Shown piece by piece: positions 45,401 through 56,738 of a stretch of 64,000 nt of DNA. The position numbers and the translations under genes are program-made. The first letter of the stretch is position 1. The number at the start of each line of letters is the position of its first letter. The notes beneath the pieces are model-generated. The model was given only the letters and a program-made list of their open reading frames with translations, did not search any database and had not been told where the DNA came from. Source of the DNA: Asterias rubens. Its lineage: Eukaryota > Echinodermata > Asteroidea > Forcipulatida > Asteriidae. The stretch spans positions 22,179,055-22,243,054 of the forward strand of contig NC_047063.1 of NCBI RefSeq assembly GCF_902459465.1, given 5' to 3'.

Positions 45401-48400
45401 TCATGAAGACCAATGCAGAACCAAACCATTACAAAAATAGCTTGAGTCACCTGGAAGTGGTATTTTGTCAAAATAAAGCTTTTGTCACTAACATAAAGTG
45501 TGTTTTGATGAGTGGAATGTGAATGACAGTTAACTAAGATTCTAAAAAATTAGTTCTTATCTTATTTACAAGTTTAAGAGTAGGCCCCGACCCTAGAGGA
45601 CGCTGTTCGTGACGTCAATCGAGGCGCAATATTTGAAGAGAAAATGCTGCACAGCACTGAAAAAGACAACGGACCGGACCACTAGGCACTATTGCTCTTG
45701 TGAGTCTGACCAGCCATGCAGACTGACCCCATCTTCAGTTGTTTTACTGCATCCTGCAGCAATACACTTGGCCGGCATTGCCGGAAAAATGCAAGAAAAC
45801 AACTTTTTTCGAAAGGTACAAACTCACGACTTCGACTTGTATGTACTTTGCACGTGTGTTTACTCTACGCATCACGGCAAACTCTACCTCGATTGACGTC
45901 ACAAAAGGGGTAGGCGGAGTCAACCCCCTAATAACTTTATCTATTTTTCAAACATATAAATCGTCTACAAAATTGTTTTATTGTTACTCAACATATACTC
46001 TTATGTTTGAAAAAACAAAAATTATTATTCCAGGTGACTTTAAGAAATCACTGTGCAGGGTTTTCCAGAGCAATTTCTCCACACAGAAATTTGACCTCTT
46101 GTTTTCCATTCCACAGCAGCAAGTACGACCTACACCATAAGGGTATTAACGATGTAATAATAATATATAAACTATGAGAATATATCATCAAAGTGTAATC
46201 CTAAGTGTGAAAACAAAGTTAATAAACACGGGTCAACGTCTGTTGGTATCCCTCCCAATGTTGTAAACAAGCAGACTTTGTGTCTTGTAAGACTATCCTT
46301 CAAAACCACAGTACATGACACTAAATGGGAAATCAGGTTGTATGAGGGATATGTCATAGAAAAAATTGAGATCCTATGAAATCCAAGCTTTTGTTACGTA
46401 ACAATAATAATGAAACTCACTCTTCTTGTCGAAGGCCCAACTTCTCCAGTGTGTGCCAAAGGACAACTGCAAACAAAAATAAAAAATTGAAAATCCATCA
46501 ATCACATGTGTATTGAAGTAGGTCAGGTTACTCCCAGGCCGTGTTCGGCCGCTAAGCATTTTGGTACAAGCCGCTTCTGGTTGCTTTTGTCTCTTGCATT
46601 GTTGTACTCTCCTGCAAGCTTTGATGCTGTCTTGGGGAGGGTGGGTGGCAAATTCAGTTTGTGCTCTGTGACTGTGCTGTCAAGTTGGGCTTATCAGATG
46701 ATGATAATGTCAATTTTTCCTGAGATAAATTGGAAGCTCCATCCCTCTTATAGCTGGCAGTGCTCTCTAGAACCCTGTCAGATTTGTTGCAATGACTACT
46801 GTTACCCTGTTCCAAACCTGAACAGCTCTTGGGAAAGGGCTACAGAGGTAGCAGTCAACTCTGGCAAATGGTTGCCCATTTGTGAGACTATGTTGATTGG
46901 CCTGGTTGCGTCGACTTGGTCGTCTGATTTTTACAGGGTTAAGATCAATCTTCAAGCCTGGACTTTCCTCTTTGAGAGGGCAATGCCATTTCATTTGGTT
47001 AAGGACACTTCCATCGGAAAATCTTAAAGTCTATGGGAAACTTTTGAAGGGGCACCAAGGCCAGGACGAGGGGCAACAGAGGCAATGTTACTTACCTTCA
47101 GTGAGAACTCCTCCATTCATGAAGATGAGGCTCAGTATCACCAGAAGGAGACCAACCTTGGGATCTTCAGAGGAACTGTACAGAAGAGAAAAACAGAAAC
47201 ACTGATCAGGGCTGGCATTAGGGGTAAAATTCCACACCAACGCTGCGCTTGTAGTAGACATTCAGACGTTCAAGACATAGAATCCAATTGGGTCCAATTT
47301 CATTAAGCCTGTAGTAAGCACAAAACACTTGCTTAGCAAATAAAGGTTACCCGCTAAAACATTAGAAAGTTACAATTGCTGCGACTTGTACCTTGATCAT
47401 TTTTTGCTTAGCCAAGAACTTTGCTAAGCTGAATTTTCTGCTTAACAGCTTTTTGTAATTGGGCCTAAGAGGATCCAAGTTTAATACCTGTCTATGAAGT
47501 CTCCTTGTGCTTCTGTCTCTATTCTGTTCAGAAGTATGTACATCTTTGTTGAGCTTTTTCCAGTTTTATGTACCAACTCCACAAGGTCCAAACCAAATGC
47601 CTGTAATTTTGGGATAGAACTAAGTTGTTTAAGGTTATTAAGCAGATATTATGAGTTTCTGATTGCTTTGTATGCAGTTGAATTTCATCAATTTAGGCAA
47701 GATTTGAAACTGCATGGTGGGAATTATACAACAAACACTTTGTACATGAGTATGATTTGAAACTTTGCATGATGGAGATACAATTTAATAAGGTTTACTG
47801 TAACACCATGTACATGAGTAGGATTTGAAACTTTGCATGGTGGATACAATCTAGTAAGGTTTGCTGCAACACAGTGTACATGAGTAGGATTTGAAACTTT
47901 GCATGGTGGAGATACAATCTAGTAAGGTTTGCAGTAACACCATGTACATGAGTAAGATTTGAAACTTTGCATGGTGGAGATGCAATCTAGTAAGGTTTGC
48001 AGTAACACCATGTACATGAGTAGGATTGAAACTTCGCATGACGGAGATACAATCTAATAAGGTTTGCAGTAACACCATGTACATGAGTAGGATTTGAAAC
48101 TTTGTATGGTGGAGATACATCTAGTAAGGTTTGTGGTAACACCATGTACATGAGTAGGATTGAAACTTTGCATGGTGGAGATACAATCTATAGGTTTGCA
48201 GTAACACCATGTACATGAGTAGGATTTGAAACTTTGCATGGTGGAGATACAATCTATAGGTTTGCAGTAACACCATGTACATGAGTAGGATTTGAAACTT
48301 TGCATGGTGGAGATACAATCTAGTAAGGTTTGCAGTAACACCATGTACATGAGTAGGATTGAAACTTTGCATGGTGGAGATACAATCTATAGGTTTGCAG

Positions 48401-51400
48401 TAACACCATGTACATGAGTAGGATTTGAAATTTTGCATGGTGGAGATACAATCTTGTAAGGTTTGCAGTAACACCATGTACATGAGTAGGATGTGAAACT
48501 TTGCATGGTGGAGATACAATCTAGTAAGGTTTGCAGTAACACCATGTACATGAGTAGGATTTGAAACTTTGCATGGTGGAGATACAATCTAGTAAGGTTT
48601 GCAGTAACACCATGTACATGAGTAGGATTTGAAACTTTGCATGGTGGAGATACAATCTAGTAAGGTTTGCAGTAACACCATGTACATGAGTAGGATTTGA
48701 AACTTTGCATGGTGGAGATACAATCTAGTAAGGTTTGCAGTAACACCATGTACATGAGTAGGATTTGAAACTTTGCATGGTGGAGATACAATCTAGTAAG
48801 GTTTGCAGTAACACCATGTACATGAGTAGGATTTGAAACTTTGCATGGTGGAGATACAATCTAGTAAGGTTTGCAGTAACACCATGTACATGAGTAGGAT
48901 TTGAAACTTTGCATGGTGGAGATACAATCTAGTAAGGTTTGCAGTAACACCATGTACATGAGTAGGATTTGAAACTTTGCATGGTGGAGATACAATCTAG
49001 TAAGGTTTGCAGTAACACCATGTACATGAGTAGGATTTTAAACTTAGCATGGTGGAGATACAATCTAGTAATGTTTGTGGTAACACCATGTATATGAGTA
49101 GGATTTGAAACTTTGCATGGTGGAGATCAAATAATAAAAAAAATAAAAAATAAAACCAAGGTTTTAAAATGGTTCTGATTTTACCATCTTGAGCTTCCTC
49201 TTGGTTCTATCCAGAACGTGCGGCAAAATTTTGCGATACTCGGCCTTCAATACATGCTTGGTAATATCTGAAAAAAAAATTATTATATATTTTTGGTAAT
49301 GACACCAAGGATGCCTCGTAAGTGAAATTAATTGCTGTAGCTTGCAAGCCTAATGGAACCTGTAAACAAGGCTGCTTGCTGTGTCAACCAGAAACACTGA
49401 GTGTTAACCCGTACTCTTCCACGGCAAGTGTTCAGGATTCTTTTCCTTTAGACAGCACCATGTGATGGTTTACAGGCGCTGTGGCGCAATATGTAGCCAA
49501 TCAAATTAGAAACCCTAGGGCGAACCTTTTCTCTTTACAAGTGCACTGGGTGCTTGTATGTGCATTCACAACACACATTCAAAGGATGCAGCAATAATAT
49601 AGTAAAGTGTCTTGCTCAAGGACACAAGTGTCATGACTGGGACTCAAACCCACACTCTGCTGATAATTAACACCAGAGCCACACCAATTCCAAAGTCTAT
49701 TCTACGCTATGCTTCATCAAAAACATGACAAAATACGAAGAGACTGGGGGGGGTTGTCTATGACATCACTTACCTCCCCTCTTTATTGGGATTTTCTTTT
49801 GTTCCATTATCAGCATGTATTGTACCAACTCACCAACCTTCAAAACAGAATGGTAGAAAACGAAGAGCACTGAACATTAAATAACCCAAATGAATTCAGC
49901 AAAGCTTAACCATACAATATGATGAATATATGTCAACAGGAGTTTTCTTCGTATCGCCATTCTCTCTTCGCGGCCGGCCAACAGTAGCTATGCCAATATT
50001 GTATCAAGCTATACATAACGTACCAATTAACACAAAATCATCCGCTAAGACGAGCCTCATACCGATCGCAAGTTAGGAGAATGATGATTCTTGGCGCAGA
50101 ATTCGGCGGTAAGCAGGGCCATGAGGCCCGTCCAAGTGGGTCCAGTGATTACTTCGAGACAAGGGCCCAAGTTCATAAAGCCTGTAAGCACAAAAACTTG
50201 CTAAGCAGAAACTACTATCGCTTAGCAGAAACAGGTTACCTGCCAAAACTACATTAAGATGTTATTGCTGTGACTGATGCCCCACTACATTTTTGTTAAG
50301 CAAAGAAATTTGTTATGTAGTATTTTTTGCTTAACAGCTTTATGAAATTGGGCCCTGGAAAGGTTAATTGATTAAAGGCAGTGGACACTATTGGTAATTA
50401 CTCAAAATAATTAATAGCATAAAACTTACTTGGTAACGAGAAATGGGGAGAGGTTGATAGTATAAAACATAGTGAGAAACCGCTCCCTCTGAAGTGGAGT
50501 AGTTTTCAAGAAAGTAGTAATTTTCCACAAATTTGATTTTGAGACCTCAGATTTAGAATTTGAGGTCTCGAAATCAAGCATCTAAAAGCACACAACTTCG
50601 TGTGACAAGGGTGTTTTTTTTCCCATTATTATCTCGCAACTTCGACGACCAATTGAGCTCAAATTTTCAAAGGTTTGTTATTTTAAGTTGAGATACACCA
50701 AGTGAGAATACTGGTCTTTGACAATTACCAATAGTGTCCAGTGTCTTTAAGGAGTGTTTATTGCCAAGATCTATGATGGTGTTGTGATGCTGCTCCTCAG
50801 AACAATACCATTTGTACGAATTACTCAATACAAAGACTCACGGAAGACGATTTGTTGTTAACTTCTTCTGCATGCAGTCTATTTATTTCTACATATGTCT
50901 TTTAACATAGAAGTGCACCCTAAGGTGCCCTAGATAAGAATAACTCATTTACTTTCCCCATCCCTCTTTTATTTCCCTTCAACTCCTTGAGGAGTGGTCA
51001 TTCCTGGAATGAGGCAAGAACCACATCCTTGAGTCCAGGTAGGTCACTGACCACTGACCTCCACACCCACCTCAGTATTCTAGGAATACCCATTACTACC
51101 ACAATGACCTTCTCACCACCAGGCTCTGGGTGAAAGTTCGGTCATGACTAATAATGACATCACAGATGGACTGACCTTCCTTTCGATGAGTTCTGGCGTG
51201 AGTTTGGCGACTGCTCTTTCAGCTTGAGTCATGCTCTGAGTCTGTTGCTGGCTTTGACTGGCGTCCATATCCTCCTCTCCCTGTGCAAAAACAACGATCA
51301 AAACAAACTTATATCGACACAGGGAATTGCGTTTGTACAAAAAATATATACAAACCTGAAAATGGGGACAACTATCAGAGACTGTAGCCCATTTTCAGTT

Positions 51401-52208
51401 TTTTTGTGTATGTGTGTCTGTGCATCTCTTCATGGACCTGAGCTTCTATCTTAACCTACAGCTTACATTTGTCAAGAAAAAATTATTATAATTTTTGTCT
51501 TCAAGTCTAAATCTTTGTACCAAAAGAATGGAGTTCAAATGTCAAATTTTGAGTCGCACAAATATCTTTCAATCCTGCAGAGTATCACACATATTAAACA
51601 GAAGAGCGAAAAAGCTGTATTCTCATTCTGAAATAGTCTCTTCTCATTTTGATTCTGGGGTGTATTTCATAAAGAGTTAAGACTAGTCTTGTTTCGAGTT
51701 AGGAGTTACTCGTCCTAACTTAGGACTAGCCTTTAGTTTTTAATATCTCCTAGCACTAGTCCTAAGTTAGGACTAGTCCTAAGTTAGGACTAGCCCTAAC
51801 TCTTTGTGAAATCGACCCCTGGTCTTTCAATGGAATCCTGGTCAAGTACCGGTAAAAAACCCGAGCTGCAAGGGGTGGATTTCGCAAAGAATTAAGACTA
51901 GTCTTATTTCGAGTTAGGGCGACTTACTCGTCCACACTTGAGACTATAGCCATACGTTTTTAATATCTCCTAGGACTAGTCCTAAGTTAGGACTAGTGCT
52001 AACTATTTGTAAAATCGACCCCTGGCTGCAGGCTTGTGGATTTCCCCCCAAAGACAAGCCCCGGCGGTGCTAAAAAATAAACTGCTTGACATACCGAGCT
52101 GGATGCTGATGATGACTCTACCACAGCAGCCCTTCCTTTTTGCCGTCCCTTCTTTGGTTGTGACTTCTGCCTTTGGGACTGGCTCGCTCCTGCTGCTCCA
52201 CGAGGCAT
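42447..52208 (-). CDS. NSMCE3: NSMCE3, MAGE-family subunit of the Smc5/6 complex
   Basis: Ten coding exons: 52095-52208, 51176-51280, 49774-49837, 49185-49267, 47488-47600, 47096-47175, 46421-46466, 45095-45160, 43167-43281 and 42447-42584. They join in frame to 307 aa (human 304). Residues 1-60 are Ser/Gln/Lys-rich. The MAGE homology domain follows at about 74-265: MEQKKIPIKR, LVELVHKTG, ILSLIFMNGG, ELFGDLKKLVT, and YLDYSKIPNTDP with QFKWGLRANAE. The tail is acidic (GSDESDESD). The protein pairs with the Nse1 RING ligase in Smc5/6 for DNA repair and chromosome stability. Human NSMCE3 is a single-exon retrogene; this gene keeps many introns, as expected for the ancestral form. It is head-to-head with NDUFAF3. 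Exon 9 has six decoy partial copies upstream. Confidence 0.95.
42608..42896. mobile_element. TTAA MITE family A, truncated copy beside NSMCE3 last exon
   Basis: Lacks the first about 90 bp of the element. Starts at TATAAAACATTGTGAG, 24 bp from the acceptor of the last NSMCE3 exon, and ends GTGTCCAGTGTCTTTA. Confidence 0.75.
43167..44313 (-). repeat. Seven-copy tandem array of the NSMCE3 exon 9 acceptor and 5' exon part
   Basis: Exon 9 starts at 43281 after a C-rich tract and CAG. Identical acceptor-plus-exon starts recur at 43440, 43611, 43784, 43944, 44104 and 44262 (spacings 159, 171, 173, 160, 160 and 158). Each unit has about 82 nt of exon (through GAGGTC) and then about 77-91 nt of spacer beginning AAGACTTCGTCGC and ending in the variable C tract. 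Only the copy nearest 43167 continues into the rest of the exon and a good donor (AAG|GTGAGT). Units differ by only a few bases outside the homopolymer runs. Confidence 0.92.
44420..44760. mobile_element. TTAA MITE family A, truncated copy
   Basis: Begins GAAGACACTGGACACTATTG; lost the right terminal repeat. About 105 bp upstream of the exon array, in the same intron. Confidence 0.7.
45590..45912. mobile_element. Possible MITE with GTGACGTCAATCGAGG ends
   Basis: GTGACGTCAATCGAGG at about 45610-45625 is repeated inverted as CCTCGATTGACGTCAC at 45887-45902; flanking CCCCGACCCTA and GGGGTAGGCGG also partly mirror. Lies in NSMCE3 intron 7. Confidence 0.5.
47715..49130. repeat. Minisatellite of about 21 units in NSMCE3 intron 4
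   Basis: The unit is 63-68 bp and contains AACACCATGTACATGAGTAG, ATTTGAAACTTTGCATGGTG and ACAATCTAGTAAGGTTTGC. Units at about 48480-49020 are nearly identical at about 67-68 bp. Those at 47715-48470 carry small deletions (loss of GTAAG or a T) and substitutions. The minus strand stays open in several stretches, but the apparent proteins are only the translated repeat. Confidence 0.93.
49595..49685 (-). mobile_element. SINE head fragment (62795 family)
   Basis: GTGTCTTGCTCAAGGACACA and GACTCAAACCCACACTCTGC match 62645-62715. Confidence 0.6.
50163..50355. repeat. GGGCCCAA palindromic repeat, best-preserved copy
   Basis: Ends GGGCCCAAGTTCATAAAGCC and AGCTTTATGAAATTGGGCCC, with GCTTAGCA motifs near both ends; 193 bp. 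Lies in NSMCE3 intron 2. Confidence 0.7.
50372..50750. mobile_element. TTAA MITE family A copy in NSMCE3 intron 2
   Basis: TTAA-bounded, ends TTAAAGGCAGTGGACAC and GTGTCCAGTGTCTTTAA; 379 bp, 17 bp from the 50163-50355 repeat. Confidence 0.8.
51657..52025. repeat. Two palindromic TAGGACTAGTCCTA elements in NSMCE3 intron 1
   Basis: Copies at 51657-51823 and 51877-52025 share the ends AAGAGTTAAGACTAGTCTT and a right end reading TGAAATCGACCCCTGG or TAAAATCGACCCCTGG. The interior is made of TAGGACTAGTCCTA palindromes. The two are in direct orientation, about 50 bp apart. Confidence 0.7.
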
Positions 52209-52254
52209 TGTAATAGAGGTTTTTCTTGACTCAAGTTAAAAAAAACAAAACAAA

Positions 52255-52792
52255 TTTGAATAGAATTTTGAAGCGATTGGGTAATTCAAACCCTTTATCC
52301 TCTTGACGGGTCGACCAGAGACGGCAACTAAAAATTTGAGCAACCTTTTTATGAAAAAATATGTTTAATTGGGAGTTATTTTAAACTCTCCATCCTCTTG
52401 ACGGAGATGGGCGGGCAATGATTATCGCAACTTCTGGGGATGGGTCAGGAAAAAAAAGTGAATACCGAGCAGAAAATTGCCTTTTTTGAAGAAATTATTG
52501 AACGTAACTCAACAAAAGGGAAATGCAAGCATTATGAATGTATATTGAGTAGGATGGGGAATGCTTTAGGTAGGTGTACAGTACACAGGAAACTTCAGTT
52601 CTGGCTGGCTAACGGTCGCAAAACTTTCACCCATCAACGCTGATTTGAAAAATGTATAGCGTTAAAAAAGCCCTAAATATATGACCCTTATAAGGCTCAT
52701 AGGGGAGCCTTATAGTTTCTAGAAGTACCCGTCAAGAGGATCAAGGGTTTGAATTACTCAATAGCTTCAAAATTCTATTCAAATAATTGTTC
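52255..52792. mobile_element. TIR element between NSMCE3 and NDUFAF3
   Basis: The left end TTTGAATAGAATTTTGAAGC, continuing to CCTCTTGACGGGT at 52310, is mirrored at 52733-52790 (ACCCGTCAAGAGGATC ... CTATTCAAA), about 55 bp of TIR with few mismatches. An internal second CCTCTTGACGGAG lies at 52391. The internal frame 52440-52643 has no recognisable domain. Part of the interior resembles 1020-1240. Confidence 0.7.
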
Positions 52793-53519
52793 AATGATTT
52801 CTTTCAACACAACACCCCTCCAGCCATGAAACGCCAAGGCCCTCGGGTAAACAACTCCAAGGAGATTGCTTGCGCGTCGCGCGTAACATGTGATGTGGCA
52901 CAATTGTTCCAGCCATTGCCCTCGACCAATACAAATAGGAATGAAGAACAAAATATAAGCACAGGTGCAAGCTTGCGTGTCACAGGCCCATGTTTCAACA
53001 CTTTTTACTGGTGTTATATCATCCGTTATAACATCCCCATGTGATGCCCTCTCGACCAATCAGAATGGATAACTGTCCAAGGTATTTATGAATCTCATTT
53101 CACGCCCTCTTCCTAATAATCAACAGGGAATAATTATTGTCATGCACCACCAATTCATTTCCATTTGTCAGTTTGTTTATGTTTTTAATTTAATTTTAAT
53201 GTTTTGTTTATTATTTAATCTTTAGCTATTCCATGAAAAGTAATCACACTTTCCATGTAATCTTACCTCTGTGCTTTTGAATTAAAGTTGACTATGTATT
53301 TTAGTGCATGTCGACAAGAGTGAAGTTTGCAAGTTGATAACCAACATCAGGAAAGTTCTGTCAAAAGGAAGAACAGAAACTCCAGGCCTTTCCCTCATTT
53401 CCAAATCATGCGCGAAATTGTTACTGGTACTCGACTCGGCACTTTACAGCTTTTGGTGTTTAGTCAAGGAATGATTACCAGCGAGGATTGCACCCAAAAT
53501 GCATTGCTACAAATTCAAG
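52793..53519. other. Shared upstream region of NSMCE3 and NDUFAF3
   Basis: Two CTCGACCAAT boxes (52921-52930 and 53051-53060) could be CCAAT elements serving the divergent pair. No TATA box or start site can be placed. No third gene seen. Confidence 0.35.
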
Positions 53520-56391
53520 ATGGCAGCTCCCATGGTCGCACGGAGTTTGAGATTGTTATGCAATCGACAAGCCGTTTTCAGGTCAGTATCCTTCACAAGA
53601 ACTGTTTAAATATTGTTCAAAGCTTGACACCGTTTACCCCTCGTTTGCGAATGGAATAAATGCACATTCTATGGTCTAAAATAGTGAAGAGAAATTCTTC
53701 ACGAAACTCATGCAACGAGTTTATATTGTCACGAGTGCTGCTTCAGTGCTATAGTATATATGTGTTTGGTATTGCACGAGTCTCGTGATAAATTATTTTT
53801 TCAGTGGTGGAAATGGAATAGATGGAAGATGGAATTTTTAATAATTGGGAACCAATTAGTTTCTGCTGAATCCAACATTTTGGATTACTACTAGGATAAC
53901 TTTCCGTATGGCGCCACCACCTTTTCACTCATTTTTACAAAAAGGGATATCTCATTGAGGTAAATTAGATACTATATTATTTCTTATCGAATGAAAAAGT
54001 GGTGGCGCCATACGGAAACTTTTCCTACTACTATATTACGATGTAGCTAGTGTAATAATCCAAAATGTTTTGGATTTTTCAATTTTATAAATTATTTATG
54101 ATGATTTATTATAAATATTATTAATATTATGAAGCTAAATTTTTCTGAACCCTGCTTGTCACCTGATCGAAACCTTTCAGCTGGTCAAGGGATTGGAAAA
54201 AGTTGATTGCAAGAAATTCTTCAATAATAATAGATTAATACAGCTAGAAACACCAGTACGAGGGCCACTCTTTTTTAAAATTAAAGTTGTAAAACTTGTA
54301 CAAGCCTACTCTCAACAAAAACATTGGGTGCAGAAGGAATTTCTTTTCACAGAGAATCATTAATGATTAATATACAGTCTCCCACACCAAGTAATAGTAA
54401 ATGCCAAGACAGTGTCAACATTTAAGAAAGAGCTCGATGTCTATTGGAAGGAATCTATGATAGGATATATAGGTCCCAAAGGAAGCCTAACGTCACTAAC
54501 GCTGAGCCAACCAGGTTGCCTGAATATAAACTAAATAGTCACTGTCTAATTTTTGTATTTATTTACTCAGGAACTTAAGTCGACCCATGAGTAAGCTACA
54601 GCCAACTGATGATGAGCTGTATGTACGAACAACAATCAGCCTCTTGTCTAAAGAGTCCGAGGGTCTACCGTTCATCTCCAACTACAGCGTCCATGGATTC
54701 ACAGTCAGCGGAGATCGAGTAATCGGACCTCTGGCTATTCTGCCGAGAAGTCTCGTCCAGTGGAATGTTAGTCACCTTTCAACCATCCGGATACATAAGG
54801 GACTGTGTCAAAATTAGTCCAGGGAAATCAGCTATTACATTCTGTCAAGGACAGTTTTTTACACACTGTTAGTTCACCTGGTTTTAAATTGGGTGTCGGA
54901 AAAAACATTGGAGAAGCTCAAAGTGCCTGGGGTTACATGTGTTTAAAAACGCAGCTATGAGTTTGAGTGCCACTCATGACACTGAGTGTCAAATGTTATG
55001 CTTAAGTTAAGCAAGACACCTTACACCTTTCTTTGTCCTTCAGACAGGACGCAAAGCTGTAGGATTTAAAACTGTAGCTATGTTTACAGTTATGAGGCAA
55101 TGGAAAATGGGTTTATAAGACAATGCGTTTGCCTGTTTTTTTCTGGTTAGCATTTTTGTGTCCAGCTGCAAGAGCAACACCTGTATGAGCATCACCTTGT
55201 GAAACCCAAAAAAGGTGCTACGTAAATCGGTCTCATAATTAAAACACTTAAAAAACCTTTGGTCCAGTACCTTTGGAGTACCTTAATGGTAGATTTGTGG
55301 GTATATAAGACTCCGATATTATTATTGTGTTTGGTAATCTTTGTTGTTTTAGGTCGGTAGTGTAGCAGACATCAATGAAGAGAGCCTGTCACTGTTTCAT
55401 TTATTGGAACCCAAAATAGGTAAGAATTAGTCCGAGTTCTCAGTAGATGGTTAAAACTAGTCCGAGTTCTCAGTAGATGGTTAAAACTAAACTGACATAA
55501 CCGCTCCAGGCATTCGCCGATATCTCAAAAACTGCTACCACATTTTGAAATGAAATTTTCATAGGTTAGTTTTGATTGTATATGTCTACATTCATATAGG
55601 ATTAAAGCAATCGAATGGTACCAAAATCAAAGGTATTACTATGACCTTATATATTGATCGGCATACATGTTTTTTTCCTCTACATTCTCTGAGAGTTTGA
55701 AACCCAAGTTTAATTTTTAAATTAACACTTTAAATTTAAATTTCATTGTGACCCTTCCCTCTTCCAGAAATCCTTGTTCTTGGCTGTGGGGCAGTCAACC
55801 ACAGATTGGATCCTGGGCTGCACAAATTCATGAGGCAAAAGGGAATAGCGCTTGAAGTTCAAGACACGGTAAGTATCATAAAGGGAGGGGAACACCTTTG
55901 GTAATTACTTCCTAATGAATCTATTCAAGAATTTGACAGTTACTATTAAAATTTATGAACATTGAAAATCTATCGGTAAAGATCTATGGAGATGTATAAT
56001 GTAGTTTTAGAGAAATAGGAACATTTTCACCCCACATTTGAATCTGAGAAAGGCTTCAGACATGTAGCCTTTCTCAGCCAGACATGAAGCCTTTCTAAGG
56101 CAATCAAGTCTATGCGACAAGTTTTTCTTTCTTTCTTTCTTTCATTCATTATTTTCTTGCAACTTTGATGACCGATTGAGCCCAATTTACGCTGGAGTAT
56201 GTTATGCATATGTTGGGATACACCAAATGGGGGTACTAGTCTTTTGACAATCACGAAAAGTATACCCTGCTAAAGTATAATTCTCTTTCTGATCTCATTT
56301 TCAGCCACACGCCTGTTCAACATTTAATTATTTAGTGAGTGAGAACCGCATCGTTGCCGCAGGTCTCATACCCCCCGAGAAGGTATTATGA
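53520..56391 (+). CDS. NDUFAF3: NDUFAF3, mitochondrial complex I assembly factor
   Basis: Five coding exons: 53520-53581, 54571-54766, 55353-55419, 55768-55868 and 56305-56391, in frame to 170 aa (human 184). Residues 1-28 form a mitochondrial targeting sequence (MAAPMVARSLRLLCNRQA: Arg-rich, no acidic residue). The conserved Mth938/DUF498 domain follows: DDELYVRTTISLL, GFTVSGDRVIGPLAILP, QWNVGS across the exon 2/3 join, LFHLLEPKIEILVLGCG, MRQKGIALEVQDT and ACSTFNYL. The protein works with NDUFAF4 in early assembly of the complex I Q-module. The ATG at 53520 was chosen because only that frame joins exon 2 without a stop. A longer frame through 53409 is closed by a stop after splicing. Exon 2 uses a weaker donor, AAT|GTTAGT. 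A hAT-like MITE lies in intron 1. Confidence 0.95.
53894..54025. mobile_element. hAT-like MITE copy 4 (8-bp TSD TACTACTA)
   Basis: 132 bp, same ends as 3732-3863, flanked by TACTACTA at 53886-53893 and 54026-54033. In NDUFAF3 intron 1. Confidence 0.85.
55030..55330 (+). mobile_element. Degraded SINE body in NDUFAF3 intron 2
   Basis: CCTTCAGACAGGACGCAAAG and CACCTTGTGAAACCC with GGTGCTACGTAAATCGGTCT match the body of the 62795-63200 SINE at lower identity. Confidence 0.5.
55885..56275. mobile_element. TTAA MITE family A, divergent copy
   Basis: Retains TTTGGTAATTACT, CTTTGATGACCGATTGAGC and ATATGTTGGGATACACCAA in family order; both termini decayed. In NDUFAF3 intron 4. Confidence 0.6.
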
Positions 56392-56603
56392 TGATGGCAT
56401 CACTAATCAACGAAGAGTTTCCGTTGTGTGCAATTCTCCGTCTCAGTTCATTTGTTGATCAACCAATAATCAGTTACGAGCTGCAGTGGTGTATCTAACA
56501 AGGGGTGGAAGTGGAATTGTGTCAAAATGTTGCTACATGCCAACAGTCGACCCTGGTAAAAAGAACAAATTTTATCTCAGGAGTTTTTTTCCACACCTCT
56601 TAA

Positions 56604-56738
56604 GCTTGGTTTATACTTCCTGCGAATGCGAAGCGAATTTCGGTGACACAACAATCGGTATGAGCTCCCTTTACCTTTGTGACGCAATAAAATTTGCATT
56701 GCACGAAGCATTCGCAGGAAGAATGAACCAGGCTTTAG
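56604..56738. mobile_element. 135-bp MITE with AGCTTGGTTTATACTTCC end
   Basis: The left end GCTTGGTTTATACTTCCTGC and following GAATGC are mirrored on the right (GCATTCGCAGGAAGAATGAA, CCAGGC). An AATAAA at 56686-56691 inside it could serve as the NDUFAF3 polyadenylation signal, 295 bp past the stop. Confidence 0.55.

Noticed and set aside
45609-46140. Overlapping plus-strand frames
   Set aside because: They lie in NSMCE3 intron 7 within a MITE-like inverted repeat, and no domain is visible in any frame.
46506-47027. 173-aa plus-strand frame
   Set aside because: It is intronic to NSMCE3 on the opposite strand, partly in a dispersed repeat, with no recognised similarity.
48054-48587. Minus-strand open frames repeating MYLHHAKFQILLMYMVL
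   Set aside because: They are the translated minisatellite. Frame continuity follows from the repeat period, and they lie in an NSMCE3 intron.
47715-49130. Regular repeats resembling a CRISPR array
   Set aside because: There are no unique spacers, units are contiguous, and the host is a eukaryote.
52440-52643. 67-aa plus-strand frame between NSMCE3 and NDUFAF3
   Set aside because: It lies inside a TIR element, has no recognisable domain, and part of the element recurs near 1020-1240 without the frame.
53327-53659. 110-aa frame as the NDUFAF3 N-terminus (ATG at 53409)
   Set aside because: After splicing at 53581 that frame hits TAG/TAA in exon 2. The frame starting at 53520 joins in frame and gives a proper mitochondrial targeting peptide.
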